DNA from: an uncultured Pseudomonadota bacterium
GTDB taxonomy: Bacteria > Pseudomonadota > Gammaproteobacteria > Burkholderiales > SCOH01
Assembly (NCBI GenBank): GCA_937863215.1
Contig: CALMFQ010000358.1
Coordinates: forward strand, 1-7,760
Length of the DNA: 7,760 nucleotides
Reading direction: 5' to 3'
Position numbers and translations under genes: made by a program
Notes under the pieces: model-generated
Told to the model about the DNA's origin: nothing
Databases searched by the model: none
What the model saw: only the letters and a program-made list of their open reading frames with translations
Shown: piece by piece, positions 6,476 through 7,760 of the stretch
How the letters are laid out: every line of letters begins with the position of its first letter
How positions within the stretch are numbered: position 1 is the stretch's first letter

Positions 6476-7168
6476 TCAGCGGCCGGCAACCGTGATCGAC
6501 GAGCCACGCAGATCGATGCCGCGGATCACGATACTGCCCATGCTGTAACCCTCGGTATCGCCCTTGACGCGGATATTACGGAAGCTCAGTTCACCGATCG
6601 AGCTCGGCAGACGCAAGGTCACCGACCCGTCGCGGTTGACTACCGCCTTGGCATTTTCCGGATCGTAAATCACATCCTTCATCGAAGTTTCCGAATCGAG
6701 CATCTGCAAAACCGGATTCATCAGCTTCGCCACATCCTTGATCACCGCCAGACCGTCGCCATCGGCACTATGCTTGGCCAGGTCGGTCAATCGATCCTGC
6801 GTAATACCCTGCGCGGTCACATCACCCAGTTCGTCCTCGCTCATTGCCTGCAAACCGCCGGAACGCGCAGCCGGCTGGCTTGCGGTAGTCTGGGTAACCG
6901 GCGCCGGCGCTGCGGCAAATGCCTGAATCGGCCCGAGCAACGCTGTCGCAACCGCCGTCGCCATACGCAAATTACGCTGGCGGCGCAGCACGCCGTTGAT
7001 CTGGCGTTTGGTGGCAAGATTCCATTCGGTAAGGATTTCACCCAGCTTCTGGCCGGATTGTCTCTGCTGCTCGATTGCCTTGTTCAGCTGGGCTTCGGAA
7101 ATGATGCCCTTTTCAATCAGCAGCCGGCCGAGGCGGGAGCGTTCGTGTGTACGTTGAATTCTATCCAT
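6476..7168 (-). CDS. protein with N-terminal MshEN/GspE-N-like domain, signal-like segment and exported C-terminal part
   Basis: A 230-residue protein with an unusual layout. Residues about 12-64 resemble the N-terminal domain of GspE/PilB/MshE ATPases. A first RLGxLLxxxG...L..A...Q motif (12-35) is well kept, including RLGRLLIEKG and AQLNKAIEQQ. A second copy (41-64, KLGEILTEWN...RRQ) is degenerate. No ATPase domain follows. Instead residues 66-88 look like a signal peptide or anchor: basic RNLR, then MATAVATALLGPIQAF, then AAA. After a Pro/Thr/Ala linker comes LQAMSEDELGDVTAQGI (106-122), resembling the M(S/D)xxELxxVTGQ motif at the mature start of some filament- or pilus-associated exported proteins. 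The C-terminal region ends in GSIVIRGIDLRGSSITVAGR, beta-rich in appearance. Start ATG 7168 lacks a visible ribosome site. The exported C-terminal part suggests an envelope role, but no function can be assigned. Confidence 0.75.
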   Translation of the reverse strand: MDRIQRTHERSRLGRLLIEKGIISEAQLNKAIEQQRQSGQKLGEILTEWNLATKRQINGVLRRQRNLRMATAVATALLGPIQAFAAAPAPVTQTTASQPAARSGGLQAMSEDELGDVTAQGITQDRLTDLAKHSADGDGLAVIKDVAKLMNPVLQMLDSETSMKDVIYDPENAKAVVNRDGSVTLRLPSSIGELSFRNIRVKGDTEGYSMGSIVIRGIDLRGSSITVAGR

Positions 7169-7242
7169 GGCAGTAAATTATCGTTTGTTAATATACGAGC
7201 CAATATTAGGAGAGATGCAACAAAGGCACACGCAAATAATTT

Positions 7243-7266
7243 CTATCGCATAAATGGATACGATAG
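7243..7266. repeat. inverted repeat upstream of the MshEN-like gene
   Basis: CTATCG (7243-7248) and CGATAG (7261-7266) form 6-base arms around a 12-base AT-rich centre, 75 bases upstream of the ATG at 7168 in a 179-bp intergenic region. Spacing and symmetry would suit a dimeric repressor or activator site; no T-run follows, so a terminator is unlikely. Another pair, CCCGGC (7296-7301) and GCCGGG (7324-7329), is separated by 22 bases and also lacks a T-run. Confidence 0.25.
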
Positions 7267-7347
7267 GCAGGCCAACTCTAAATTCGTCAGCAAGCCCCGG
7301 CTCAAGCCAGATCAGCCATTTGTGCCGGGATAGCGATTGGGCGGGCT

Positions 7348-7656
7348 TCAGATTTTCAGTGAAACCGTGCTGAGGCTATCGCCGGCACGGCGGTTCTGGC
7401 GGCGGCGATCCTGGCCGGAACGGGTATCGAGCCAGACATTTTGCCGCTCTTCCCTGCGGCTTTGCGCGCGCCGGTCACCGCCATGCCGCCGCTCGGTATG
7501 TACATCGGCCGGATTTTGCTGCTGCAGTGGTGGCTGGTATGGCTGATTCGAACCGTTCATGACATCCGCGCTGGCAGACGCCGGCCGGGTGCGGGCCGAC
7601 GCTCCGCTGAGCGGAGCGGAACTGATCTGGGAAACGGATAAACGGGTACTTCGCAT
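7348..7656 (-). CDS. small arginine-rich protein with RRxxxRR repeats
   Basis: A 102-residue basic protein from ATG 7656. A longer frame (start 7713) exists, but its added residues run through the AT-rich upstream region and look non-coding. Residues 1-50 are low in complexity, rich in Ser, Ala, Pro and Gln, and probably disordered. From 55 onward come ERRHGGDRRAQSRREER (55-71) and WLDTRSGQDRRRQNRR (75-90), an ERRxGxDRR...LDTRSGxDRR pattern I associate with small uncharacterised proteobacterial proteins. No hydrophobic segment is present, so it is probably cytoplasmic; nucleic-acid or nucleotide binding is possible but unproven. A second candidate start is ATG 7560. Neither start has a clear ribosome site. 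It is upstream of the MshEN-like gene on the same strand, with 179 bp between. Confidence 0.7.
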   Translation of the reverse strand: MRSTRLSVSQISSAPLSGASARTRPASASADVMNGSNQPYQPPLQQQNPADVHTERRHGGDRRAQSRREERQNVWLDTRSGQDRRRQNRRAGDSLSTVSLKI

Positions 7657-7731
7657 GATACAAACTTGCCAAAAAATGCTGCAATGCAAAATAAATCGGC
7701 ACAGTTTTAGCAAACTTTAGTTTAAAAATGC

Positions 7732-7759
7732 AAAAAAAAAAAAAAAATGCCAAGGCATT
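7732..7759 (-). terminator. probable terminator of a minus-strand gene beyond the window
   Basis: On the minus strand, AATGCC-TT-GGCATT (7746-7759) is followed by a run of 16 T residues (complement of A 7732-7747). The stem is short, with a realistic loop of CTTG. A stem followed by a long T-run is the form of a rho-independent terminator for a gene that would lie to the right of this window. The window ends one base after the palindrome, so a longer stem cannot be excluded. Confidence 0.4.
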
Positions 7760-7760
7760 A

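Noticed and set aside
6419..7333. Plus-strand open frame of 304 codons opposite the MshEN-like gene
   Set aside because: Its start lies inside the terminator hairpin and its sequence is low in recognisable structure; the minus strand has a coherent domain order.
7475..7753. Minus-strand frame beginning MAFFFFFC
   Set aside because: Its start is only the translated homopolymer tract and it overlaps the better-supported arginine-rich gene in another frame.

Overview
The window reads as a moderately high-GC chromosomal segment of a betaproteobacterium. The main evidence is a compact haem-precursor operon, hemC - hemD/hemX (one reading frame) - hemY, in the order and fused form known from Betaproteobacteria. 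A Neisseriales-type host (Chitinibacteraceae or Chromobacteriaceae) is my guess from overall flavour and cannot be proved from the sequence. I see no rRNA, tRNA, CRISPR array, transposase or phage gene.

Layout, left to right. Positions 1-182 hold no gene I can defend, but do contain a REP-like palindrome near 121-145. A minus-strand alpha/beta hydrolase follows (183-1052). Next is the minus-strand haem operon: hemC (5159-4218) is transcribed first, then the hemD-hemX fusion (start preferred at 4207, stop at 2372), then hemY (2375-1170). hemY overlaps the stop of hemDX by 4 bases (GTGA). A 136-bp divergent promoter region (5160-5295) separates hemC from a plus-strand periplasmic cupredoxin (5296-5715). 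It holds two oppositely facing extended -10 elements and a perfect 15-bp odd palindrome (5201-5215) next to the hemC -10. A plus-strand cysteine-rich, zinc-ribbon-like orphan protein follows (5832-6401).

A strong bidirectional rho-independent terminator (6423-6453) closes that gene and, from the other side, a minus-strand gene (7168-6476). This gene encodes an unusual protein with an N-terminal MshEN/GspE-N-like segment, a signal-like hydrophobic stretch and a small exported-looking domain. Upstream of it on the same strand is a small arginine-rich protein with repeated RRxxxRR patterns (7656-7348). The right edge has an A16 tract next to a short palindrome, probably the terminator of a minus-strand gene lying beyond the window.

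How the genes work together: HemC polymerises porphobilinogen to hydroxymethylbilane, and the HemD part cyclises it to uroporphyrinogen III. The HemX part and HemY are inner-membrane proteins of the same operon whose roles are accessory and not biochemically settled. The cupredoxin, the zinc-ribbon protein, the MshEN-like protein and the arginine-rich protein have no demonstrated link to haem synthesis. Among them the MshEN-like fusion, the cupredoxin's altered copper site and the palindrome at hemC deserve the closest look.
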